From positions 1 to 27,407 of the forward strand of contig DASTPE010000075.1 in the NCBI GenBank assembly GCA_035762345.1: a stretch of DNA of 27,407 bases. Direction: 5' to 3'. Numbering within the stretch: the stretch's first letter is position 1; each line of letters starts with the position of its first letter. Both the position numbers and the translations under genes were made by a program. Below are positions 21,584 to 27,407 of the stretch, in pieces. The stretch is from SCGC-AG-212-J23 sp035762345 (GTDB taxonomy: Bacteria; Pseudomonadota; Gammaproteobacteria; Burkholderiales; SG8-39). The notes below the pieces were generated by a model. It had not been told where the DNA came from and did not search any database. It saw only the letters and a program-made list of their open reading frames with translations.

Positions 21584-23962
21584 ATGCGTGTAGCGTGGCT
21601 CAAAGATCTCCGCCTGAAGGACCTCGACCAGGTCGGCGGAAAGAATGCCTCGCTAGGTGAGATGATCGGCGGCCTCGCCGCCGCCGGAATCCGCGTCCCG
21701 GGCGGCTTCGCTACTACTGCGCAGGCGTTCCGAGAATTCCTCGCCGAACTCGGCCCGCGCATCGACGAACACTTGCGCGCGCTTGACCCGAAGGACGTCG
21801 ACGCTTTGGCTAAGTGTGGCGCCGAAGTGCGGTCGTGGATCATGCGGCAGCCTTTTCCGCCCGCCCTTGAGCGAGAGATACGCTCTAAATATCAAGAACT
21901 TGTTGCTGATACCTCGAGCGAAGCCTCGTTCGCGGTGCGCTCCTCCGCCACCGCTGAAGACCTCCCCGAAGCGTCCTTCGCGGGCCAGCAGGAAACCTTT
22001 CTCAACATCCGCGGGGTGGACAACGTCCTGGACGCGATCCGTCACGTCTTCGCGTCCCTTTATAACGACCGAGCGATTTCCTACCGAGCGCACCACCGGT
22101 TCGAGCACGCCGCGGTCGCGCTGTCCGCGGCGGTTCAGCAGATGGTGCGCAGCGACTTGAGCTCGAGTGGCGTCATGTTCACCCTGGACACGGAGTCCGG
22201 CTTCAGGGACGTGGTCTTCATCACGTCTTCCTACGGCCTGGGCGAGCTCCTTGTCCAAGGGGCCGTGAATCCGGACGAGTTCTACGTGCACAAGCCGATG
22301 CTGGAGAAAGGCAGCCCCGCCATAGTGCGGCGCGGCCTGGGCTCGAAGCTGCACAAGATGGTGTTCGGAAAATCGGACAAGGCGGGCAAGTCCACCCGTG
22401 TGGTGGACGTGCCCGAGGCGGAGCGCAGCGCCTTTTCGCTGAAAGACACAGAAATCCTGGAGCTGGCGCGCTACGCCGTAGCGATCGAGAAGCACTATGG
22501 CCGGCCGATGGACATCGAATGGGCGAAGGACGGAGCCGATGGCCGCATCTATGTGCTCCAGGCGCGCCCCGAAACGGTCAAGTCCCGCACCCGCGATGTG
22601 GAGGAGCGCTTCGCGCTCAAGGCAAGCTCGCGCGTGCTGGTCAGCGGCCGCGCGATCGGGCACAAGATCGGCAGCGGCCCGGTTCGCATCATCCCGGACG
22701 CGTCGCAGATGGGCCGGGTCAAGAAGGGCGACGTGCTCGTGACGGACATGACCGACCCGAACTGGGAGCCGGTCATGAAGCTCGCCGCCGCGATCGTCAC
22801 CAACCGGGGCGGTCGCACGTGCCACGCTGCGATCATCGCGCGCGAGCTCGGCATCCCGGCGGTCGTGGGCTGCGGCGACGCCACCGGGGGGCTGAAGGAC
22901 GGGCAGGCTGTGACCGTATCCTGCGCCGACGGCGACACCGGCAGCGTGTTCGAAGGGCTGCTTCCCTTCGAAGTCTCGACGCGCGAGCGTGGCGAGATGC
23001 CCCGCATTCCGGTCAAGATCGCAATGAACGTCGGTAACCCTCAGCTTGCCTTCGAATTCGCCCAGCTTCCCAACGCCGGCGTCGGGCTCGCGCGGCTCGA
23101 ATTCATCATCAACAACGAGATCGGGGTGCATCCCAAGGCGTGCCTGGAGCACGAGAAGCTTGCGCCCGAGCTGAAGACCAAGCTGTTGCAGAAGACGAAA
23201 GGCTATGCCGATCCCCGCGCTTTCTACCGCGAGAAGCTAGTCGAGGGCGTGGCGACGATCGCGGCGGCGTTCTGGCCCAAGCCGGTGATTGTCCGCCTGT
23301 CGGACTTCAAGTCGAACGAATACAAGAAGCTCCTCGGCGGCGAGCGCTACGAGCCTGACGAGGAGAACCCGATGCTCGGCTGGCGCGGTGCCTCGCGCTA
23401 CATCGCGCCGGAGTTCCGCGAATGCTTCGAGCTCGAATGCGCGGCGCTGCGCAGAGTGCGCGACGAGCTGGGTCTCGCCAACGTCGAGCTGATGGTGCCT
23501 TTCGTCCGCACGGTAGGCGAAGCAAGGGAAGTCTTGGCACTGCTGGCGCAACAAGGGTTAGCCCGCGGCAAAAATAACCTGCGCATCGTCATGATGTGCG
23601 AGCTGCCGTCGAACGCCATTCTGGCCGAGGAGTTCCTCGAGCTCTTCGACGGATTCTCCATCGGCTCGAACGACCTTACGCAGCTTACGCTCGGCCTCGA
23701 TCGCGACTCCGGCCTGGTGGCGGGAAGCTTCGACGAGCGCGATGCGGCGGTGAAGGCGATGCTCGCGATGTCGATCCGCGCCTGCCGCAAGCACGGAAAG
23801 TACGTGGGCATCTGCGGCCAGGGGCCTTCCGACCATCCCGACCTCGCGCGCTGGCTGATGGAGCAGGGGATCGACAGCCTCTCGCTCAACCCCGATACGG
23901 TGGTGTCGACCTGGATGGCGCTCGCCGAGACGCCCGCCGGGAAAAAGTCAGCGGTGGCGTAG
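21584..23962 (+). CDS. ppsA: Phosphoenolpyruvate synthase
   Basis: PEP synthase (792 aa; E. coli 792) makes PEP from pyruvate and ATP for gluconeogenesis. The N-terminal ATP-grasp domain starts with VGGKNASLGEM and includes AVRSSATAEDLPEASFAGQQ. The swivelling phosphohistidine domain has H414 in GGRTCHAAII. The C-terminal PEP-binding barrel has SIGSNDLTQLTLGLDRDSG and the catalytic C744 in GICGQGPSDHP. The threonine before H414 (RTCH) is the kind of residue PpsR modifies in this family. No Shine-Dalgarno is visible before ATG 21584, and a TAAAAT box nine bases upstream suggests a leaderless or near-leaderless message. Confidence 0.98.
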   Translation: MRVAWLKDLRLKDLDQVGGKNASLGEMIGGLAAAGIRVPGGFATTAQAFREFLAELGPRIDEHLRALDPKDVDALAKCGAEVRSWIMRQPFPPALEREIRSKYQELVADTSSEASFAVRSSATAEDLPEASFAGQQETFLNIRGVDNVLDAIRHVFASLYNDRAISYRAHHRFEHAAVALSAAVQQMVRSDLSSSGVMFTLDTESGFRDVVFITSSYGLGELLVQGAVNPDEFYVHKPMLEKGSPAIVRRGLGSKLHKMVFGKSDKAGKSTRVVDVPEAERSAFSLKDTEILELARYAVAIEKHYGRPMDIEWAKDGADGRIYVLQARPETVKSRTRDVEERFALKASSRVLVSGRAIGHKIGSGPVRIIPDASQMGRVKKGDVLVTDMTDPNWEPVMKLAAAIVTNRGGRTCHAAIIARELGIPAVVGCGDATGGLKDGQAVTVSCADGDTGSVFEGLLPFEVSTRERGEMPRIPVKIAMNVGNPQLAFEFAQLPNAGVGLARLEFIINNEIGVHPKACLEHEKLAPELKTKLLQKTKGYADPRAFYREKLVEGVATIAAAFWPKPVIVRLSDFKSNEYKKLLGGERYEPDEENPMLGWRGASRYIAPEFRECFELECAALRRVRDELGLANVELMVPFVRTVGEAREVLALLAQQGLARGKNNLRIVMMCELPSNAILAEEFLELFDGFSIGSNDLTQLTLGLDRDSGLVAGSFDERDAAVKAMLAMSIRACRKHGKYVGICGQGPSDHPDLARWLMEQGIDSLSLNPDTVVSTWMALAETPAGKKSAVA

Positions 23963-24391
23963 CAGTCGCTGTTTCTCCCGATTCCACTCTCTGTCGCGCT
24001 CGGCCGCACGCTTGTCGTGCTTGAGCTTGCCGCGGCCAAGGCCGACTTCGAGCTTGATGCGCCCCTTGCTGTAGTGCAGGTTGAGCGGGATCAGCGTGTA
24101 GCCGCGCTGCTCCACCTTGCCGATCAGGCGCCGGATCTCCTCGGCGCGCAGCAGAAGCTTGCGCGTGCGCGTGGGATCGGGCGTGAAGTGCGTCGACACC
24201 GACGGCAACGGGCTGATGTTGGCGCCGATCAGGAAAAGCTCCGCGCCGCGCACCATGACATAGGCCTCGCCGATCGTGGCGCGCCCGCCGCGGATCGCCT
24301 TCACCTCCCAGCCCTCGAGCGCGAGCCCCGCCTCATAGCGCTCCTCGATGAAATAATTGTGAAAGGCTTTTCGATTCTCGACGATCGACAT
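23948..24391 (-). CDS. smpB: SsrA-binding protein SmpB
   Basis: Small basic protein (147 aa) that binds tmRNA and brings it to stalled ribosomes for trans-translation. The start SIVENRKAFHNYFIEERYEAG, the core LEGWEVKAIRGGRATIGEAYV, the LNLHYSKGRIKLEVGLGRGK segment and the basic C-terminal tail (HDKRAAERDREWNREKQR) are all characteristic. ATG 24391 is chosen; a TTG two codons earlier is in frame but unlikely. Its last 15 bases overlap ppsA. Upstream lies a pair of palindromic repeats separating it from ratA. The tmRNA gene itself is not in the window. Confidence 0.97.
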   Translation of the reverse strand: MSIVENRKAFHNYFIEERYEAGLALEGWEVKAIRGGRATIGEAYVMVRGAELFLIGANISPLPSVSTHFTPDPTRTRKLLLRAEEIRRLIGKVEQRGYTLIPLNLHYSKGRIKLEVGLGRGKLKHDKRAAERDREWNREKQRLLRHR

Positions 24392-24395
24392 GAAC

Positions 24396-24447
24396 AAAAT
24401 CAGGGTCTGACCCCGATTTTTCCGGGCTGGGGTCTGACCCCGATTTT
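24396..24447. repeat. Pair of palindromic direct repeats (GGGGTCTGACCCC family) between smpB and ratA
   Basis: The 18-base string GGGTCTGACCCCGATTTT occurs at 24403-24420 and again at 24430-24447, 27 bases apart. Each copy is built on the palindrome GGGTC-T-GACCC. The second has the full 13-bp GGGGTCTGACCCC (24429-24441). The first is extended by outer arms AAAATC/GATTTT with one mismatch. The repeats fill nearly the whole 59-bp gap. GGGGTCTGACCCC-type repeats recur in many betaproteobacterial genomes and look like REP-type elements; that link is from general knowledge, not from this window. Either hairpin plus TTTT could also act as a weak terminator. Confidence 0.85.
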
Positions 24448-24450
24448 GTC

Positions 24451-24885
24451 ATGAAGCAAATCGCCCGGTCGGCGATTGTCGAGCATTCCGCGGCGGAAAT
24501 GTACGCGCTGGTCGAGGACATCGAGGCCTATCCGGTCTTCCTGCCGTGGTGCACGGCAGCGGTAGTGCACGAGCGCAGGCCGGGCGCAACGAGGGCCACG
24601 CTCACGGTCGGCGCCGGGCGCTTGCGCCATTCCTTCACCACGTACAACGACAACCGGCCCAGCGAAGCCATCGACATGCGCCTGGTGAAAGGACCGTTCC
24701 GCCGCTTCGCGGGGCGCTGGCGCTTCGCGCCGCTCGCACCGCACGCCTGCCGCATCGAGTTCGCGCTGAGTTACGAATTCTCGAGCCGGGCGCTCGGGCG
24801 GCTGCTCGCGCCGCTCTTCGACGGCATCGCCGATTCGACGGTGGAAGCCTTCGTGCGCCGCGCCGCGCAAGTCTATGAAGGTTGA
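24451..24885 (+). CDS. ratA: RatA/Coq10-family START-domain protein
   Basis: Small START/Bet v1-like lipid-binding protein (144 aa), related to yeast Coq10, which helps ubiquinone function. The E. coli homologue has been described as the toxin RatA, which blocks 70S assembly. Conserved segments are IARSAIVEHSAAEMYALVEDIEAYPVFLPW (shown in parts: IEAYPVFLPWC), the central RHSFTTYN, the KGPFRRFAGRWRF strand pair, and the FEFSSRALG-like helix region (here YEFSSRALGRLL). The ATG at 24451 follows the palindromic repeat directly. It overlaps rnfH by 11 bases; the ratA-rnfH pair opposite smpB is the standard proteobacterial arrangement. Confidence 0.93.
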   Translation: MKQIARSAIVEHSAAEMYALVEDIEAYPVFLPWCTAAVVHERRPGATRATLTVGAGRLRHSFTTYNDNRPSEAIDMRLVKGPFRRFAGRWRFAPLAPHACRIEFALSYEFSSRALGRLLAPLFDGIADSTVEAFVRRAAQVYEG

Positions 24886-25132
24886 GGTGGTCTACGCGCT
24901 GCCGAGGCACGCCCGGACGGTGCGGCTCGAGCTGCCCGCGGGCGCTACGCTGCGCGACGCGCTCGAGTCGTGTGGCGTCGAAGTCGATCTCGAAAAGCAG
25001 GCTTTCGGCGTGTTCGGCAAGCGCGCGCGACTCGACCATCCGCTCGCCGAAGGCGATCGGGTCGAGATCTACCGTCCGCTCGCCGTCGACCCGAAAGAGG
25101 CGCGCCGGCGCCGCGCTAAGCGCACGCGCTGA
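24875..25132 (+). CDS. rnfH: RnfH family ubiquitin-fold protein
   Basis: Small beta-grasp (ubiquitin-like) protein (85 aa), formerly UPF0125, paired with RatA in many genomes; its biochemical role is not settled. The start KVEVVYALPRHARTVRLELP, the helix LRDALESCG, and the family motif FGVFGKRARLDHPLAEGDRV followed by EIYRPL are clear. The C-terminal tail is very basic (DPKEARRRRAKRTR), also usual for the family. ATG 24875 overlaps the ratA 3' end. The stop abuts the convergent DUF4124 gene with no gap. Confidence 0.95.
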   Translation: MKVEVVYALPRHARTVRLELPAGATLRDALESCGVEVDLEKQAFGVFGKRARLDHPLAEGDRVEIYRPLAVDPKEARRRRAKRTR

Positions 25133-25588
25133 TCACTTGCACCACTGCTGGACGCTCTCGCGCGCCTTGGCCGTTTCCTGCGCGATCTGCGCGTCGTCCA
25201 GGTAATAGCGCTCGCCCTTCGAATCGGTGCGCGAGATGCGCTGCCCGCTTTCCATCGTGCGCAGCACCTCCTGCGCGCGCGCGCAGTTCTCGCGCTTGAT
25301 CTGCGCATCCTGCTCGGCCTTGGCCTGCGTCTCGCGCTCCTTTTGCGCGTCCTCCTGCCGCTTGCCGGAACCTTGTCCGGGCGCGAACGCCTTTGGGCTG
25401 TCCTTTTTCGCATCAGGCGCGGGCGTCGCGGCGCCCTGCGCCGGCGGCCTGAGCGGCGTTGCGTTCACGCCCGCGGGCGGCACGTCGCCATAACGCACCC
25501 TTCCATTCTCGTCGACCCACTTATATTGCTGCGCGAATGCGCTGCCTGCGGCCGCCGCGAGCACGAGCACGAAGAAAGCTCTTTTCAT
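25133..25588 (-). CDS. DUF4124-domain periplasmic protein
   Basis: Uncharacterised exported protein (151 aa). It has an N-terminal signal peptide (residues 1-19, likely cut after SAFA). The DUF4124 motif YKWVDENGRVRYGDVPPAG (22-40) follows; this short beta hairpin with a Trp-Val-Asp turn is widespread in proteobacterial envelope proteins. After a Pro/Ala linker (about 45-75), residues 80-125 are rich in Glu, Lys, Gln and Arg and likely form a coiled coil. Two cysteines (in NCARAQ and at the C-terminal WCK) could pair in the periplasm. It lies between rnfH (convergent, no gap) and guaB (divergent). Function unknown. Confidence 0.88.
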   Translation of the reverse strand: MKRAFFVLVLAAAAGSAFAQQYKWVDENGRVRYGDVPPAGVNATPLRPPAQGAATPAPDAKKDSPKAFAPGQGSGKRQEDAQKERETQAKAEQDAQIKRENCARAQEVLRTMESGQRISRTDSKGERYYLDDAQIAQETAKARESVQQWCK

Positions 25589-25596
25589 GGAGAGAG

Positions 25597-25602
25597 TATA
25601 AT
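25597..25602 (+). promoter_or_regulatory. Consensus -10 box of the guaB promoter
   Basis: TATAAT, a perfect sigma-70 -10 hexamer, lies 21 bp upstream of the guaB ATG in the 35-bp gap after the divergent DUF4124 gene. Transcription would begin near 25608, giving a leader of about 15 nt. No clear -35 is found 16-18 bp upstream; that region lies inside the DUF4124 start. Confidence 0.55.
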
Positions 25603-25623
25603 GCTGCTTTGAGAGCGGAAAAC

Positions 25624-27075
25624 ATGCGGGTGATACAGAAGGCGCTGACCTTCGATGATGTTCTCCTCCTTCCCGCCCACTCGCGCGTCCTGCCGCGTGA
25701 CGTATCTCTCAAAACCCGCCTGACACGGAAGCTGCAGCTGAATCTGCCGCTGGTTTCCGCGGCCATGGACACGGTGACCGAGGCGCGCCTCGCAATCGCG
25801 CTTGCGCAGGAAGGCGGCATCGGCATCATCCACAAGAACCTGCCGCCGCACGCACAGGCCACCGAGGTATCGAAAGTGAAGCGCTTCGAGTCCGGCGTGC
25901 TGCGCGATCCGATGACAATTCCACCCGACATGCCGGTGCGTGACGTGATCGCGCTGCAGCGCGAGCGCAAGATCTCGGGCTTTCCGGTCGTGAACAATGG
26001 CACAGTGATCGGCATCGTCACCAACCGCGACCTGCGCTTCGAGACGCGGCTCGACCAACCGGTGAAGGCGATCATGACGCCGCAGGAGAAATTGGTCACG
26101 GTGCGCGAGGGCACAAGCCGGCAGGAGGCCATGCAGCTCATGCACCGGCACCGGCTTGAGCGCGTGCTCGTGGTCGGCGACAAGTTCCAGCTGAAGGGCC
26201 TCATTACCGTGCAGGACATCCTGAAGGAGAGCGAGCATCCCAACGCGTGCAAGGACGCACAGGGAAAGCTCCGAGTCGGCGCCGCGGTCGGGGTAGGCGA
26301 AGGTACCGAGGAGCGCGTCGCCGCGCTGGTGGAGGCGGGCGCCGACGTGCTCGTGGTCGACACGGCGCACGGCCACGCCCAGGGCGTGCTCGACCGAGTC
26401 GCCTGGATCAAGAAGAACTTTAGGGTCGAGGTCGTCGGCGGCAACGTCGGAACCGCGGAAGGCGCGCGCGCCCTCGCGGACCACGGCGCCGACGGGGTTA
26501 AGGTCGGCATCGGACCGGGCTCGATCTGCACCACGCGCGTCGTGGCCGGCGTCGGCGTGCCGCAGATCACCGCAATCCAGAACGTCGCCTCGGCTCTGAA
26601 GGACGTGCCGCTGATCGCCGACGGCGGAGTGCGTTACTCGGGCGACGTGGCCAAGGCGATCGCCGCCGGCGCGCACTGCGTGATGCTTGGGTCGCTCTTC
26701 GCGGGCACCGACGAATCACCGGGCGAGATCGAGCTCTTCCAGGGCCGCTCCTACAAGGGCTACCGCGGCATGGGATCGCTCGGCGCCATGCAGAAGGGCG
26801 CCGCCGATCGCTACTTCCAGGACTCGGAGATGAACGTCGACAAGCTTGTCCCCGAGGGCGTGGAGGGCCGCGTGCCGTACAAGGGCAGCGCGATCTGGGT
26901 GATCGAGCAGCTCGCAGGCGGCCTGCGCGCCTGCATGGGCTACACCGGCTGCGGCACCATCGACGAGCTTCGCACGAAGACGCAGTTCGTCGAGATTACG
27001 CCGGCGGGGATCCGCGAGTCGCACGTCCACGATGTGCAGATCGTGAAGGAGGCGCCGAATTACCGGGTCGAGTAA
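25624..27075 (+). CDS. guaB: IMP dehydrogenase
   Basis: Inosine-5'-monophosphate dehydrogenase (483 aa) oxidises IMP to XMP, the first step of GMP synthesis. It is a TIM barrel with an inserted pair of CBS domains (about residues 93-205). The catalytic C302 sits in GIGPGSICTTRVVAGVGVPQ. LADHGADGVKVG, LIADGGVRYSGD, the active-site flap with YRGMGSLGAM, and the C-terminal VHDVQIVKEAPNY are typical. ATG 25624 is chosen by alignment (MRVIQKALTFDDVLLLPA); the open frame before it is antisense to the DUF4124 gene. It is followed directly by guaA. Confidence 0.98.
   Translation: MRVIQKALTFDDVLLLPAHSRVLPRDVSLKTRLTRKLQLNLPLVSAAMDTVTEARLAIALAQEGGIGIIHKNLPPHAQATEVSKVKRFESGVLRDPMTIPPDMPVRDVIALQRERKISGFPVVNNGTVIGIVTNRDLRFETRLDQPVKAIMTPQEKLVTVREGTSRQEAMQLMHRHRLERVLVVGDKFQLKGLITVQDILKESEHPNACKDAQGKLRVGAAVGVGEGTEERVAALVEAGADVLVVDTAHGHAQGVLDRVAWIKKNFRVEVVGGNVGTAEGARALADHGADGVKVGIGPGSICTTRVVAGVGVPQITAIQNVASALKDVPLIADGGVRYSGDVAKAIAAGAHCVMLGSLFAGTDESPGEIELFQGRSYKGYRGMGSLGAMQKGAADRYFQDSEMNVDKLVPEGVEGRVPYKGSAIWVIEQLAGGLRACMGYTGCGTIDELRTKTQFVEITPAGIRESHVHDVQIVKEAPNYRVE
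27046..27052 (+). promoter_or_regulatory. Possible Shine-Dalgarno for guaA
   Basis: AAGGAGG lies inside the guaB 3' end, six bases before an in-frame ATT codon (27059). It is a near-perfect Shine-Dalgarno, but these bases also encode the Lys-Glu of the conserved IMP dehydrogenase C-terminus. Its match may therefore be coincidental. Confidence 0.35.
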
Positions 27076-27407
27076 GCACCAAAGAGTCCTGATCCTCGAT
27101 TTCGGAGCGCAGTACACGCAGCTGATCGCCCGCCGGGTGCGGGAGGCGAAAGTCTACTGCGAGATCCATCCCTGGGACGTGAACGACGCGTTCGTACGCC
27201 GCTTCGGCGCGCAGGGAATCATCCTCTCGGGCAGCCACCTGTCCGCCTACGACGAATCGACGGCAAAGGCACCCAAGGCGGTGTTCGAAGCCGGCGTCCC
27301 GGTACTGGGCATTTGCTACGGGATGCAGACGATGGCGCAGCAGCTCGGTGGGCGCGTCGAGGCCGGTGCCGTGCGCGAGTTCGGCTCCGCGGACGTGCGC
27401 GCGCGCG
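27059..27407 (+). CDS. guaA: GMP synthase (glutamine-hydrolysing), N-terminal part (cut by window edge; start unclear)
   Basis: GMP synthase aminates XMP to GMP using glutamine. Only part of the N-terminal glutamine amidotransferase domain is present: LILDFGAQYTQLIARRVREA, GIILSGSH and the catalytic cysteine in VLGICYGMQTMAQQLGG. The frame has no ATG, GTG or TTG between the in-frame stop at 27044 and these conserved residues. Family alignment places the initiator where the sequence reads AAG CAC CAA (27074). One inserted T would restore TAATGCAC, a normal stop/start overlap with guaB. Otherwise ATT 27059, with AAGGAGG upstream, is the best candidate. The coordinates use that ATT. The gene continues past the right edge. 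Confidence 0.85.
   Translation, partial: MTGSSKHQRVLILDFGAQYTQLIARRVREAKVYCEIHPWDVNDAFVRRFGAQGIILSGSHLSAYDESTAKAPKAVFEAGVPVLGICYGMQTMAQQLGGRVEAGAVREFGSADVRAR

Noticed and set aside
24396..24447. Repeats considered as a CRISPR array or toxin-antitoxin operator
   Set aside because: Only two units with a 9-base spacer, each palindromic; no cas genes. RatA is not paired with a repressor-type antitoxin here.
25603..25623. Purine riboswitch or other structured leader before guaB
   Set aside because: The predicted leader is only about 15 nt, too short for an aptamer.

Overview
The window is GC-rich, gene-dense chromosomal DNA. It most likely comes from a betaproteobacterium (Burkholderiales/Nitrosomonadales-like). 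The inference rests on gene order: map<-|->rpsB-tsf-pyrH-frr-uppS-cdsA-dxr-rseP-bamA-ompH-lpxD-fabZ-lpxA-lpxB-rnhB, then an SpoU methyltransferase, ppsR/ppsA, and smpB/ratA-rnfH-guaB-guaA. The organism is Gram-negative, since it has lipid A synthesis, outer-membrane assembly and the site-2 protease RseP. No rRNA, tRNA, CRISPR array, transposase or prophage gene was seen. Almost no DNA is non-coding; no gap exceeds about 110 bp.

Region 1 (1-14341) is housekeeping. A truncated map gene diverges from a long plus-strand series: translation factors (rpsB, tsf, frr), UMP kinase (pyrH), undecaprenyl diphosphate, CDP-diacylglycerol and isoprenoid synthesis (uppS, cdsA, dxr), envelope stress and outer-membrane assembly (rseP, bamA, ompH/skp), and lipid A synthesis (lpxD, fabZ, lpxA, lpxB), ending with rnhB. 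Genes overlap by ATGA/GTGA/TTGA-type junctions or are separated by a few bases. The one clear terminator/attenuator lies between rpsB and tsf.

Region 2 (about 14342-19992) is an accessory block between rnhB and the SpoU methyltransferase gene. It holds (a) a stand-alone AEP/LigD-type polymerase gene convergent with, and overlapping, a LigC/LigD-type ATP-dependent DNA ligase gene; no Ku gene or phosphoesterase domain is present; (b) a tight GNAT / VOC / alpha-beta hydrolase trio; (c) a divergent pair that I read as senB (selenosugar synthase) and senA (selenoneine synthase), two of the three genes of the selenoneine pathway. The adjacency of RNase HII, a polymerase type known to favour ribonucleotides, and a repair ligase suggests a ribonucleotide-patch repair module. 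That is an inference.

Region 3 (19993-27407) is again housekeeping: SpoU-family RNA methyltransferase, the PEP synthase regulator/enzyme pair ppsR/ppsA, smpB diverging from ratA-rnfH across a palindromic direct repeat, a DUF4124 periplasmic protein, guaB and the beginning of guaA. Two genes, the polymerase and guaA, lack a canonical start codon where family alignment expects one. In each case the site is one base away from a normal stop/start overlap, which points to sequence error, mutation or rare initiation codons.
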